From assembly GCA_045121595.1 (NCBI GenBank), contig JBGVGI010000027.1, forward strand, positions 58,414 to 122,413: DNA of 64,000 nucleotides. The letters are read 5' to 3'. Made by a program: the position numbers and the translations under genes. The first letter of the stretch is position 1. Each line of letters starts with the position of its first letter. The notes under the pieces are model-generated. The model ran no database searches, was not told the DNA's origin, and was given only the letters and a program-made list of their open reading frames with translations. Origin of the DNA: Fumia sp045121595. GTDB lineage: Bacteria > Bacillota > Clostridia > Oscillospirales > Ruminococcaceae. Shown in pieces: positions 1 to 8,703 of the stretch.

Positions 1-2
1 TT

Positions 3-1103
3 ACCGAGCATTTCCGCCACAAACCCATGGTACTCTGGGGTCTTTGCGGTTGGATGGAAGAAGGCAGAATCGTTACTACCGCTGACCAGGCAGGTACTAC
101 TGCAATAAGAAAAACTTTCTTTGATTTAGGTTACAACTTCAAATACATCTATGACATCATCGGTCTTCCCACAAACTCCAAAAAGGTTGCACAGTTCGGA
201 CGTGCTGCAGCAGCTGCAGAAAAACTCCGTCACGCAAAAGCAGGTCACGCAGGTTACCGTGATATGAACCTTTACGGCACTCAGGTTGACGGACCTTCCC
301 TCAAACGTGTTGTAGGTCCTGAAATTGAAACTTTCGAAATGCTCGAAATCGAACAGAGATATCAGAAAGTAACAGATGCTGAAAAGCAGGAAGTTATCGA
401 CAAATGCATCTCCAAATGGAAATTCTTGAAAGAAGCTAAACGCGAAGGCCTTGAAAAGGCTGCAGGCTACTACCTCGCAGTAAAAGCTATCTGTGACGAA
501 CGCGGCTACGATGCAATTTCCTTAAAAGACGTTGACGGTATGAAGAAGCTTCTTGGCTTCCCTCCCGCACCTATCTTTATGCTCCTTTCCGACGAAGCAA
601 ACCTCTGCACAGTTCCCGAAAATGACGGTCTTGGAAGCATCACACAGATGATGGTAAAATACCTCACAGGTCAGTGTGCAGCTTACCTTGAATTCTATGA
701 ATTCTTTGAACACAGCGTTATCGCAGGTGTTCCCGACTATGTTCCCGCTGAAATCGTTGACGGTGACGTTCAGGTTATGCCTGCAGCATTCGGTGAACTT
801 TCCGAAGGTATCCTCAACGTAAGCCGTGTTAAACCTGGTGAACTCACAATGTGCCGTCTTACAACAATCGATGGCAAATACTATATGCATATGGTAAAAG
901 GTAACGGCAAAACTCCTCCCAAATGGGAAGAAGCAGGCTGGACACAGCCCGCACCTCAGCTCCCCGGTCTTGAAATCGAAATGGACGACGTTCCCCATTT
1001 TGCAGAAAACGTTATGTGTCAGCACTATATCATTTCCTATGGTGACAACACAGGACTTATCGAAGATTTGTGTAAGATTTTAGGCATTGAAATTATCAGA
1101 TAA
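3..1103 (+). CDS. L-fucose isomerase-like sugar isomerase, 5'-truncated by the window edge
   Basis: The reading frame is open from the first full codon at position 3, so the true start lies upstream and about 367 C-terminal residues are visible. The text resembles the C-terminal half of the L-fucose/L-arabinose isomerase fold, with a GLCGWMEEG segment, a stretch like QVDGPSLKRVVGPEIETFEM and a C-terminal barrel domain ending in GIEIIR. Members interconvert an aldose and its ketose in the cytosol using a divalent metal; the actual substrate cannot be read from this fragment. It is followed after 11 bases by a ceramidase-like gene, with which it is probably co-transcribed. Family-level confidence is good; calling it true fucose isomerase would be overreach. 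Confidence 0.7.
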   Translation, partial: TEHFRHKPMVLWGLCGWMEEGRIVTTADQAGTTAIRKTFFDLGYNFKYIYDIIGLPTNSKKVAQFGRAAAAAEKLRHAKAGHAGYRDMNLYGTQVDGPSLKRVVGPEIETFEMLEIEQRYQKVTDAEKQEVIDKCISKWKFLKEAKREGLEKAAGYYLAVKAICDERGYDAISLKDVDGMKKLLGFPPAPIFMLLSDEANLCTVPENDGLGSITQMMVKYLTGQCAAYLEFYEFFEHSVIAGVPDYVPAEIVDGDVQVMPAAFGELSEGILNVSRVKPGELTMCRLTTIDGKYYMHMVKGNGKTPPKWEEAGWTQPAPQLPGLEIEMDDVPHFAENVMCQHYIISYGDNTGLIEDLCKILGIEIIR

Positions 1104-1114
1104 GGAGTATTTTT

Positions 1115-2626
1115 ATGAGCAAATTATTAATCGGTTGGGCAGAAGAAAGTATAGTGCCTGATAAAAAGGTTAACCTTTTCGGACAGTTTTTCGAAAGAAT
1201 TTCCCAGTATGTTGAATCCGAAATCACAGCTACCGCTATGGCTATTGAGTCTAACGGTGAGCAGGCAATTATGGTTTCCGCTGACCTTATAAGCTTTACC
1301 AATGATAACTTAAACTATATCAGAGAAAAAGTTAAAGCACAGAATAAGGAAATCGACGTTTCCAAAATCATTATTGCGGCTACCCACACCCATACTTCTA
1401 TCGGTGTAGCGCCCAAACACAAAAGTAAAGAAAACGGAATCGGTTCCCTTGCTACTGCGAAATCAATCCTTAACGAATTTTTGCCCGAGGACAAAAAATA
1501 CACTGCTCTTGTTACTCCCGATGACAGCGTTCTTACTCCCGAAGAAGGACTTGAACTTGTAGCAGAAAGAATCACAAAAGCAATTATCGATGCATGGAAT
1601 AACAGAAAAGAAGCTCTCTATGCAAACGAATTCGGCAGAGTTGCAGTCGGTATGTGCCGCCGCGTTGTATACGAAGACGATACCGCCCTTATGTGGGGTG
1701 ATACAAATACCGCTACCTTTAAAGAATTAGAAGGCGGTAACGATTCAGGCGTTGAACTTATCTATACTTTTGATAAAGACAAAAAGCTTACAGGTGTTGT
1801 AGCAAACATTGCCTGTCCTTCACAGATTCTTGAGCAGAGAAGCTTTATCTCCGCTGACTTCTGGGGCAGAGCAAAAGCAAACATCAGAGAAAAACTTGGC
1901 AAAGACGTTTATCTTCTTTCCCTTTGCGGTGCAGGTGGCGACCAGTGTCCCCGTGACCTTATCCGCTGGGTAGAACCTGAAACTCCCATTGACGACCCCA
2001 ACGTAAAACGCCCCAACGTAATCGAGCATAAGGCAGATCCTTCCATGTACGATATCTCAGGTTGTAACAGAGTCGGCAAACGTATTGCAAACGAAATTAT
2101 TTCTGTATTTGAAGAAATCACAGAATACAAGAGCGAAGCGGTATTTGAGCATAAAGTTATGACTATGGACCTGCCTTTGAGAAAGGCTACTCCCACTGAC
2201 TACGAAACCGCTGTAAGAGAGCTTAAAGCATATATCAGAGAGAATGAACACAAAGAAAAGTTCGACTTTGAAGACAGTGCAAAAATGCATATCTACTCCG
2301 GTACAATCGCAAGATACCGTGAACAACAGAATAAGGAAATTTATCCTATCGAAACACATATCATCCGTTTCGGTGACGTAGCATTTTCTACAAACCCCTT
2401 TGAACTCTTCCTTGATTTCGGTAACAGAATCAAGGCAAGAAGCTACGCTAAACAGACCTTTATCGTTCAGCTTTGCTGTGGTGCAGGCGGATACCTCCCC
2501 ACCGAAAAAGCTGAAAACCACGGTCATTACAGTGCATATATCTCAAGTGGTAACGTTGGTCATATCGGCGGCGACATCTTCACAAGACAGACTATAAACG
2601 AAATCAACAAGATGTGGGAAAAGTAA
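1115..2626 (+). CDS. Neutral/alkaline ceramidase-like hydrolase (no signal peptide)
   Basis: The 503-residue protein carries the neutral ceramidase N-terminal domain signature. An ATHTHTS block around residues 89-95 supplies candidate zinc histidines 91 and 93, a GAGGDQCPRD block lies mid-protein, and a CCGAGGYLPTE block near the C terminus corresponds to the family's GYxPT region. Characterised relatives hydrolyse N-acyl sphingosine and are secreted, but no signal peptide is visible here, so a cytosolic hydrolase of another amide or sugar derivative is more likely. The start has an AAGGAG ribosome site at 1102-1107. It sits between a sugar isomerase and an MFS transporter, which suggests a catabolic role. 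Fold assignment is fairly secure; substrate is unknown. Confidence 0.65.
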   Translation: MSKLLIGWAEESIVPDKKVNLFGQFFERISQYVESEITATAMAIESNGEQAIMVSADLISFTNDNLNYIREKVKAQNKEIDVSKIIIAATHTHTSIGVAPKHKSKENGIGSLATAKSILNEFLPEDKKYTALVTPDDSVLTPEEGLELVAERITKAIIDAWNNRKEALYANEFGRVAVGMCRRVVYEDDTALMWGDTNTATFKELEGGNDSGVELIYTFDKDKKLTGVVANIACPSQILEQRSFISADFWGRAKANIREKLGKDVYLLSLCGAGGDQCPRDLIRWVEPETPIDDPNVKRPNVIEHKADPSMYDISGCNRVGKRIANEIISVFEEITEYKSEAVFEHKVMTMDLPLRKATPTDYETAVRELKAYIRENEHKEKFDFEDSAKMHIYSGTIARYREQQNKEIYPIETHIIRFGDVAFSTNPFELFLDFGNRIKARSYAKQTFIVQLCCGAGGYLPTEKAENHGHYSAYISSGNVGHIGGDIFTRQTINEINKMWEK

Positions 2627-2627
2627 A

Positions 2628-3881
2628 ATGCACGAAAGAAAGCAAAATCTTTATATCTCGAATGACAGAGTAAGCGGATTGTTATTCTTATTCTTAGCGT
2701 TCACTTTTATAATGATGACCCTCACAAAAACCGCATTTTCCTCAGCACTTACCGTTATAGTAGCAGGCGGTGTTATGACAAAAACCCAGACTGGTCTTAT
2801 GACATCCGGATTTTATCTGCTTTACGGCCCTTTACAGATTGTGGGTGGTATTTTAGCCGATAAATATAACCCCAGAAACCTTATCGCAATGGGGGTTATC
2901 GGTTCAATCATTGCAAACTTTATTATCTTTTTTAACCATAACTTCTATGTGATGCTTATTGCCTGGTCGTTAAACGGTGCCGCCCAGATGGGAATTTACC
3001 CCGCTATATTCAAGGTAATCTCTGCAAAGATTTCCTACGGTTGGAGGAGAAAAGCTATCTATTATTTCTCCTTCACCCAGATTATAGGACAGTTATTTGC
3101 ATTTACTCTGTCGGCGTTTATAAAACGCTGGGAATATAACTTCCTTTTCTCGGCAGTTGCTTCGGTAATCTTACTCATAACACTCTATATTGTATTTAAA
3201 TGTGTAACAAAGTATATGGTACCCGAAGAAGGAATTGAAGAAACACCCCAAAAAACAGCAAAGAGCAGTACCCCGGTTTTCAGGTTGTTTATGATAAGCG
3301 GATTTTTCATTATAGTGCTTATGTATACGCTCGTGAGTGTAGTAAACCAGTCAGTAAGGCTTTACACCCCTGCAATGATGATGGAGTCATACACAAACTT
3401 AAATCCCACCATTTCAAATCTTCTTAACATCTTTGTACTCATTTCAGGCACTACCGGAACTATTGTTATGAGAAAAATCCTTTTTGCAAAAGAAGGCAGA
3501 AATGAAGTTGCCACTATTTTATTTACAATTTTAGTGGCTGTCACCTTTATTGTAACAATTAAATTTACAGGTGCACTTCATTATATTATTATACTGATAG
3601 CTTTGTGTTTTTCTTCTGCAATTTTAAGCGCATCTTCTTTGCCGATATCCTTCATAAACAGTGCTTTTGCAAAATTCGGAAAGTCAGCAACCGCAGCGGG
3701 AATTATGAATGCGGCAGCATCACTCGGCATTGTTTTACAAAGCTACGGATTCGGATATGTTGCAGATAATTTCGGTTGGGATGCCGTAACAACTTTATAT
3801 GTTGTATTGATTTTTGTTTCCATTGCTCTGATCTTAATTGTCTTGCCCTTATGGACAAAATTCAAAAAGAAATATTTGTAA
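2628..3881 (+). CDS. Major facilitator superfamily transporter
   Basis: This 417-residue, strongly hydrophobic protein has about twelve membrane spans split by a charged central loop near residues 195-215 (residues such as EEGIEETPQKTAK). A GGILADKYNPRN motif after the second span matches the MFS loop 2-3 signature (GxLaDrxxRR). The start lies one base after the stop of the ceramidase-like gene, so translation is probably coupled. Its position makes uptake of the sugar or conjugate handled by the preceding enzymes the natural guess, but nothing in the sequence names the substrate. A strong terminator follows directly. Confidence 0.8.
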   Translation: MHERKQNLYISNDRVSGLLFLFLAFTFIMMTLTKTAFSSALTVIVAGGVMTKTQTGLMTSGFYLLYGPLQIVGGILADKYNPRNLIAMGVIGSIIANFIIFFNHNFYVMLIAWSLNGAAQMGIYPAIFKVISAKISYGWRRKAIYYFSFTQIIGQLFAFTLSAFIKRWEYNFLFSAVASVILLITLYIVFKCVTKYMVPEEGIEETPQKTAKSSTPVFRLFMISGFFIIVLMYTLVSVVNQSVRLYTPAMMMESYTNLNPTISNLLNIFVLISGTTGTIVMRKILFAKEGRNEVATILFTILVAVTFIVTIKFTGALHYIIILIALCFSSAILSASSLPISFINSAFAKFGKSATAAGIMNAAASLGIVLQSYGFGYVADNFGWDAVTTLYVVLIFVSIALILIVLPLWTKFKKKYL

Positions 3882-3907
3882 AAAAGAGGAGAGAAATCTC
3901 CTCTTTT
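3882..3907 (+). terminator. Rho-independent terminator after the isomerase-ceramidase-MFS operon
   Basis: AAAAGAGGAG and CTCCTCTTTT form a 10-base-pair stem around the loop AGAAAT and run into T residues. It begins one base after the MFS stop codon. Confidence 0.85.
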
Positions 3908-3910
3908 TCA

Positions 3911-3938
3911 TTGACTTTTTTTGCCGTTACTATATAAT
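3911..3938 (+). promoter_or_regulatory. Sigma-A-like promoter for the sialidase-like gene
   Basis: TTGACT at 3911-3916 and a perfect TATAAT at 3933-3938 are separated by 16 bases. The start codon at 3964 follows an AGAGGTG ribosome site, so the sialidase-like gene is transcribed separately from the three genes before it. Confidence 0.8.
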
Positions 3939-3963
3939 GTAAATAAGAAAGAGGTGTATCTTT

Positions 3964-5721
3964 ATGTATAGCCACATCGAACAAATAAAATCCCGACTAA
4001 CAAAAGAAGATGAAAAATTCTTAAAAGATATCTATGCTCCCACAGAAGTCACAAAATGTGATGAAAATGCTTTCAGATTTCTTTGTGTAACCCCTGACGG
4101 TAAAATCCGTTTCTACGGCCTTTACGGCAAAAAGTGCATCAATGACGTAGATGCTCTGCATTGTTATCTGGAGTCCACAGACGGTGGTCTTTCCTGGAAA
4201 CGACACTTAAAACCCGAAGGCTCGCTCGGAGCATCAGTACAGATTCCTTTCGGCAAATATAAAGGTAAATATATAGGTCCTGTCAAAGTGGACGAAAAAC
4301 TCTGCTACGCTATTGCAGACGACCCCGACAGCGCTCCTTTCCTTGTTACCCCTATCCAGTCAAGCGACCACAGAATTACAAACGATTCCGCGACTATGCC
4401 TGTGTTTATGAAATCAAAAGAAAGAATTCTGGTTATTGTACACGAACAGCGCCCCGAAATTCACGAAAGCGCATATTTTGTAAAAGTGCATTATTCCGAT
4501 GACTGCGGTGAAACTTATAAAATCGTAGATCCCGGGTATGCTCCTTTATTTGAAAAGCAATGGCCTCACAAAGGTATGAGATGGGAACAAAACTACCGTG
4601 AAAACACAATAGAAGAGCTTTCCGATGGCACTTTAATGATGATTGCAAGAACTACTTCCGACTATCATTACATAAACTATTCTTACGACGGTGGTGAGAC
4701 CTGGACAAAGCCTGAACCCTCTGTTTTCCATTCAACAGGCACTATGCCAAAACTCAAAAAGCTTTCCGACGGCAGAATCGTATTTTGCTGGTGTAACACA
4801 AAACTTCTCCCTGAAGTTGACGATACCGAAGGTGTGTGGGAAGACTTTTTCACAAACCGCGACGTAAACCATATTGCTATCACAGAAGATGACGGCAAAA
4901 CCTGGAAAGGTTTCAGGGAAATGGTTTTGAATCCTATCAGAAACTATGCTGATTTTCGTTCTTTCGGTGGAATTGTTTCAGGTGCTGATAAAAGCGTTCA
5001 TCAGTTTGAGATTATGGAACTTCCTTTCAACAAGCTTTTAGTGGCTTACGGACAGAATATTGCCTGTGTAAGGATTATTATCTTAGACCTTGACTGGCTT
5101 TATGAGAAGAGCCGTACCAACACCCCCGTAAACGGTCTTGAAAACCTCTCGACACAAAGCTACGTAAAGAGTATCCCCGGAGGATTTATAGGCAGCCGTA
5201 CTGAAGCAAGTGAGCATACGGGACATTGCGCTTATAACAGAGTAAGCAGTGTTATGGTAGTACCTAACCCCTACGATCCCACCTTTGAGGCGTTAAGCTT
5301 TAAAACTCTCCATGACGAAAGACTTTTAAGCACTATAAGCGGTGCTGTCTGGAACTTCCCGATTGCGAGAAAAGGTACTGTGAAAATCAAAGCAAAAATC
5401 GGTGGTTTTGGACTTAGGGTTTCCCTTTTGGACCATTGGATGAATCCCACCGACGACACTCTCCCCTACTTTGCCGATTACAGCATCGTTTTAAGGGAAG
5501 ATATGCACGAAAAAGACGAAATGGCAGAGTTTGTATTTAAGTTTGACTGCGACAAAGATGAAGTCACTTTAACTTGTGGTGATTACCTTTGCCATACTGC
5601 AAAACTTAATGGCAACCACCCGATGGGACTTTGCTACTTGCACCTGCAGACTGCCGCACCAAACGGTGTTGTTGACCCCAAAGAAACTATCGTTTCCCAT
5701 CTTTATTTTGACGCAGAATAA
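3964..5721 (+). CDS. Sialidase-like BNR/Asp-box beta-propeller protein
   Basis: The 585-residue protein has four clear Asp boxes of the S-x-D-x-G-x-x-W type: STDGGLSW (71-78), SDDCGETY (about 178), SYDGGETW (240-247) and TEDDGKTW (307-314). These are the hallmark of the six-bladed propeller of exo-sialidases and related BNR-repeat glycosidases. A C-terminal beta-rich segment of roughly 180 residues follows. There is no signal peptide, so it probably acts inside the cell on imported glycosides, unlike most secreted sialidases. The arginine triad and the Tyr/Glu nucleophile pair could not be assigned by eye, so other propeller glycosidases remain possible. It has its own promoter behind a cluster with an MFS importer. 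Confidence 0.7.
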   Translation: MYSHIEQIKSRLTKEDEKFLKDIYAPTEVTKCDENAFRFLCVTPDGKIRFYGLYGKKCINDVDALHCYLESTDGGLSWKRHLKPEGSLGASVQIPFGKYKGKYIGPVKVDEKLCYAIADDPDSAPFLVTPIQSSDHRITNDSATMPVFMKSKERILVIVHEQRPEIHESAYFVKVHYSDDCGETYKIVDPGYAPLFEKQWPHKGMRWEQNYRENTIEELSDGTLMMIARTTSDYHYINYSYDGGETWTKPEPSVFHSTGTMPKLKKLSDGRIVFCWCNTKLLPEVDDTEGVWEDFFTNRDVNHIAITEDDGKTWKGFREMVLNPIRNYADFRSFGGIVSGADKSVHQFEIMELPFNKLLVAYGQNIACVRIIILDLDWLYEKSRTNTPVNGLENLSTQSYVKSIPGGFIGSRTEASEHTGHCAYNRVSSVMVVPNPYDPTFEALSFKTLHDERLLSTISGAVWNFPIARKGTVKIKAKIGGFGLRVSLLDHWMNPTDDTLPYFADYSIVLREDMHEKDEMAEFVFKFDCDKDEVTLTCGDYLCHTAKLNGNHPMGLCYLHLQTAAPNGVVDPKETIVSHLYFDAE

Positions 5722-5725
5722 ATTA

Positions 5726-5750
5726 AAAGCCAAGCTTAACGCTTGGCTTT
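5726..5750. terminator. Bidirectional terminator between the sialidase-like and XRE genes
   Basis: AAAGCCAAGC and GCTTGGCTTT pair around the loop TTAAC, with a T run on the plus strand and A residues giving a T run on the minus strand. The minus-strand stop codon at 5736-5738 lies in the loop, so the end of the XRE gene encodes one arm of the hairpin. Confidence 0.85.
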
Positions 5751-6719
5751 TTTTATTATTCCGATTACTATAAAAACAGTTGCTATAAATATAAGTGATG
5801 CTAAAACAATAAAGGAAACGTTTCCGTCTGTGCACTTTTCCCAGTTATAAAAATCCACTTCGTAATGGTTTTCATTACCGCCAAACAACAAGTTCACAAT
5901 ATGCCTCAAAAAATAATAAAAAGTAGTAGAAAGGTATATGCACACACCCGTTTTTAAAAATGCATCAAACTTTAAAGTGCATATAATGGTACAAAGTATA
6001 GCAGGTAGATATGAATATAAAGTAACAAGTATCGCCGGCTTGAGCATAAATGGTTGGCGGGCATTTACAACAAACAATAACAAAACTGTTAAAGCGCAGG
6101 TAACTGTAAAGGAAATCACAAATTTATACCTGGTTGATAAAAGGATAGGTAAAAATATCATCACATACCCCATCATAATACCGATACACGCCACGGGAAA
6201 CCAGAAAAATGTTTTTGTATATGTAGCACAGGTAAAAAGCAAAAGGCATATTGAAAAGTATGTTGTAACAGTAAACCAGAAAAGTTTTTTCTCTTTGAAA
6301 AGATAAGTAAGATTTGGTACAAAGGTATAGGCACAGATAAGGGATGACAGCACAATAAAAAACCACGAAAGAGTATGATTTACAGCTAAGTTACAGATAA
6401 AACAGGTAACAAGCGCCACTATATAGGATATTGTAGGAACTAAAATCCAGGTGCTTCTTATAACTCTGAATTTTTTTGCCTCGTGTTTTATCTGCCTTTC
6501 GTCAGTATCGGTTGAGGCTGTTATCAGCTCATGTTCACTTATATCAAGAGCATTACAAATACCTGAAATGAGTGTGATATCAGGATAGGAAACCCCTCTC
6601 TCCCATTTGCTTACAGCCCCCTCTGTGACAAACAGTATCTCGGCAAGGTCTTTTTGCGAATAGTTTTTCTCAATGCGTTTTTGCTTTATGAATCCTCCAA
6701 AGGTTTTTTTGTCGGTCAT
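5736..6719 (-). CDS. XRE-family transcriptional regulator with a multi-span membrane domain
   Basis: Residues about 5-65 form a Cro/C1-type helix-turn-helix (QKRIEKNYSQKDLAEILFVTEG, then AVSKWERG), followed by a linker and about seven hydrophobic spans to the C terminus. The arrangement suggests a membrane-tethered regulator that senses an envelope or small-molecule signal, as in similar Firmicute XRE-membrane fusions. I place the start at 6719, because an AGAGGTGAT ribosome site precedes it and the longer in-frame start at 6767 overlaps the -35 box. The protein is then 327 residues. Its last codons lie inside the shared terminator. The target genes are unknown. Confidence 0.7.
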   Translation of the reverse strand: MTDKKTFGGFIKQKRIEKNYSQKDLAEILFVTEGAVSKWERGVSYPDITLISGICNALDISEHELITASTDTDERQIKHEAKKFRVIRSTWILVPTISYIVALVTCFICNLAVNHTLSWFFIVLSSLICAYTFVPNLTYLFKEKKLFWFTVTTYFSICLLLFTCATYTKTFFWFPVACIGIMMGYVMIFLPILLSTRYKFVISFTVTCALTVLLLFVVNARQPFMLKPAILVTLYSYLPAILCTIICTLKFDAFLKTGVCIYLSTTFYYFLRHIVNLLFGGNENHYEVDFYNWEKCTDGNVSFIVLASLIFIATVFIVIGIIKKAKR

Positions 6720-6738
6720 AGTATCACCTCTGCCTAAA

Positions 6739-6767
6739 ATTTTACAATATCGGTCTTTAACTGTCAA
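6739..6767 (-). promoter_or_regulatory. Sigma-A-like promoter for the XRE gene
   Basis: On the minus strand TTGACA (6767-6762) and TAAAAT (6744-6739) are separated by 17 bases. The transcript would begin around 6732, about 13 bases before the start codon, which supports the shorter start. Confidence 0.8.
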
Positions 6768-6779
6768 TGGACTGTCAGT

Positions 6780-7790
6780 TTACCCTCTATTCATAGGCAA
6801 AATACCCTCTCTGTCTTCACCTGCACCAAAACGGGTGAGGTAAATTTTATTTTCTTTAATTGAAACTACGTCGAATGCAGTTTCGGTTATCGTACCAACT
6901 TCACGGTCAGGGCAAAGTGCTGACCATTTCTGCACGTAGGAGCAAAGTGTTGTGATAACGGGCAAACCGTCATCATATACAAAGTTGTCAAAATGCACGT
7001 GCCCTGCAAGTATGCAGAGTACGTTTTTTGAACTCTTGATAGCGCTGTAAACTCTGGGGGCATTCAGCACGTCGTCGTAAGACCTTATATAACTTGGTGC
7101 GTCACCTGACCCGATAATTCCGTTGTTACGTATTGGACAATGGCAGACAACGATGACGTTTTTATCGGTTGCGAGTGCCTCTTTTTCAAACCAGTCAGCC
7201 TGTTCGTTTGAAAACTCAACACGCCAGCCAAAAGGATACTGACCGTTTGGCAATTTGTGATAAGGCTTGTCATTTACGTCAAGGAAAACAAAACGGTAGT
7301 CCGTGTCAGCCAAATCCATATAATAATAGTTTTTATCGGTAGGGTTATTTCTCATACAGAGTTTATGGAGTTCTTCAGGTGGAATTGCAGCTAAGGTATT
7401 ATCGCATTTTCTGTCCATTGCATCGCCCAGAGCATCATCGTGATTACCGATAACACAATGAACAGGTACCGACAACGAATAAAGTGCATCCATAATCTCA
7501 TGGTGGAGTCTTTTTACTTCATTGGGGTCGGTATGATAATCGCAACCGATGTCCCCACCGGAAAGCACAAACTGAATTCCGGGTACGCGGTCGATTATAT
7601 ACTGAATGGATTTTACGTGCTTCACACCGTCTTCCCATGAAGTCATTTTGCTCAAACCTGCTTCAATCGCAAACTTGTTAAGCTTATGATGCATATCGGT
7701 AATGAAAACAAAGTTGATTGGCGCATTCAAATCATTTATCTTTTTAATTTTCTCATCATAAAAATCCGTAAGGTATCTTAAATCTTCCAT
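6780..7790 (-). CDS. Calcineurin-like metallophosphoesterase
   Basis: The 336-residue protein shows the ordered metal-binding motifs of the family: D-x-H at Asp32/His34 (TDMHH), GGD with Asp80, GNHD at 115-118, a CHCP block with His217, and GHVH with His264 and His266. These bind two metal ions and hydrolyse phosphomonoesters or phosphodiesters, including cyclic nucleotides in some members. There is no signal peptide or membrane span, so it is cytosolic. The start codon lies just past the stop of the MerR gene (TAAAATG arrangement) with GAGGAG inside the merR end, so the two are translationally coupled. The substrate is not predictable. Confidence 0.8.
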   Translation of the reverse strand: MEDLRYLTDFYDEKIKKINDLNAPINFVFITDMHHKLNKFAIEAGLSKMTSWEDGVKHVKSIQYIIDRVPGIQFVLSGGDIGCDYHTDPNEVKRLHHEIMDALYSLSVPVHCVIGNHDDALGDAMDRKCDNTLAAIPPEELHKLCMRNNPTDKNYYYMDLADTDYRFVFLDVNDKPYHKLPNGQYPFGWRVEFSNEQADWFEKEALATDKNVIVVCHCPIRNNGIIGSGDAPSYIRSYDDVLNAPRVYSAIKSSKNVLCILAGHVHFDNFVYDDGLPVITTLCSYVQKWSALCPDREVGTITETAFDVVSIKENKIYLTRFGAGEDREGILPMNRG

Positions 7791-7791
7791 T

Positions 7792-8562
7792 TTATTTCTC
7801 CTCTATGACAGCTGTTATCTGTGTAATAAACTTACTTTTGTCCTTATGTTGTGGCGGTCCTTCAATATAAAGGTTACGGAATACACCCGATAGCTTTATA
7901 TTATTTTCTTCCGCATAAGAAATAAGTCTTTTTCGTGCTTTGGGGATTTCCTCATAAGCACCGTGATGGAAAAATGAAATCGCTTTAAGTAAAGGAAGCT
8001 TTTTAATATACTCCCCCTCACTTTCAGTGGGGACAGCAACGCAATATAAAACTTCATCAGGGGAATTTAAATAATGCTCGGTAAAATACATACGTCTTGC
8101 AGTATCGGTGCCATAAGTTTTCATAGCTTCAAGTGCCGTATCTCTTAAAAGATTGGTTTTATCGGCAATCGTAACAGAATTGTACGTACGACAGTAAATT
8201 GTCTGAGGTGCAATATCAATTATCCTGATATCATCATAGTCCTTTCGGGATCTTTCTTTCAGTTTTTCTATGGTCAGATTAAGCTCGTCTCTCATTTTTT
8301 CAAGGCGGTTTATCATAGAATTCAAATCAGAAGAACCATTAAAATATTCTTTTATCTCCTTAAGTGAAAGACCTAAATCCTGAAAAACACGTATGGTACG
8401 AATCTGGGTAAAGGTATCAATGGTATAATATCTGTTAGCGGTAGCGCCATCTTTCTTATCGGGAAGGATAAGACCTTTTGCTTCATAATTAAGTATTGTT
8501 TTTCTTGTAATCCCAACGGCTTTTGCAACTTCACCAATAGAAAACAAATTCTTGTTATCCAT
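7792..8562 (-). CDS. MerR-family regulator with a GyrI-like effector-binding domain
   Basis: Residues about 5-75 form the MerR winged helix (SIGEVAKAVGITRKTILNYEAKGLILP), then a dimerisation coiled coil to about 110, then a C-terminal domain of about 145 residues resembling GyrI/BmrR-type small-molecule binders. The start at 8562 (protein 256 residues) has a GAGGATT ribosome site six bases upstream. Regulators of this type usually bind hydrophobic drugs or cell stress molecules and untwist an over-long promoter spacer. A matching 19-base-spacer promoter with a perfect inverted repeat lies immediately upstream, driving the divergent lipoprotein gene. Function as a drug or stress sensor is inferred; the ligand is unknown. 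Confidence 0.8.
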   Translation of the reverse strand: MDNKNLFSIGEVAKAVGITRKTILNYEAKGLILPDKKDGATANRYYTIDTFTQIRTIRVFQDLGLSLKEIKEYFNGSSDLNSMINRLEKMRDELNLTIEKLKERSRKDYDDIRIIDIAPQTIYCRTYNSVTIADKTNLLRDTALEAMKTYGTDTARRMYFTEHYLNSPDEVLYCVAVPTESEGEYIKKLPLLKAISFFHHGAYEEIPKARKRLISYAEENNIKLSGVFRNLYIEGPPQHKDKSKFITQITAVIEEK

Positions 8563-8591
8563 AATAATCCTCATTTATTTTTAAAAAAGTC

Positions 8592-8622
8592 TTGCATCGT
8601 ACCCTAAGGTACGGTGTATAAT
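8592..8622 (+). promoter_or_regulatory. MerR-type promoter with 19-base spacer and inverted-repeat operator
   Basis: TTGCAT (8592-8597) and TATAAT (8617-8622) are separated by 19 bases. Inside the spacer CGTACC and GGTACG (8598-8603 and 8608-8613) form a perfect inverted repeat around CTAA. This is the classic layout at which MerR-family activators compensate for a long spacer. It points at the lipoprotein gene starting at 8704. Confidence 0.8.
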
Positions 8623-8623
8623 T

Positions 8624-8652
8624 ATTGTAACATCATTATTTAAAAAAATCAA
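8624..8652 (-). promoter_or_regulatory. Divergent promoter for the MerR gene
   Basis: On the minus strand TTGATT (8652-8647) and TACAAT (8629-8624) are 17 bases apart. Transcription would start near 8617, so the MerR operator at 8598-8613 sits just downstream of the start. That suits autorepression. Confidence 0.55.
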
Positions 8653-8703
8653 GATGTTATAAAATGGCTTTACACCAAAAACTTTTTGTTGGAGGAAATT
8701 ATT

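Noticed and set aside
6720..6767. Longer start of the XRE gene at 6767
   Set aside because: It would place the start codon at the -35 box of a strong promoter.
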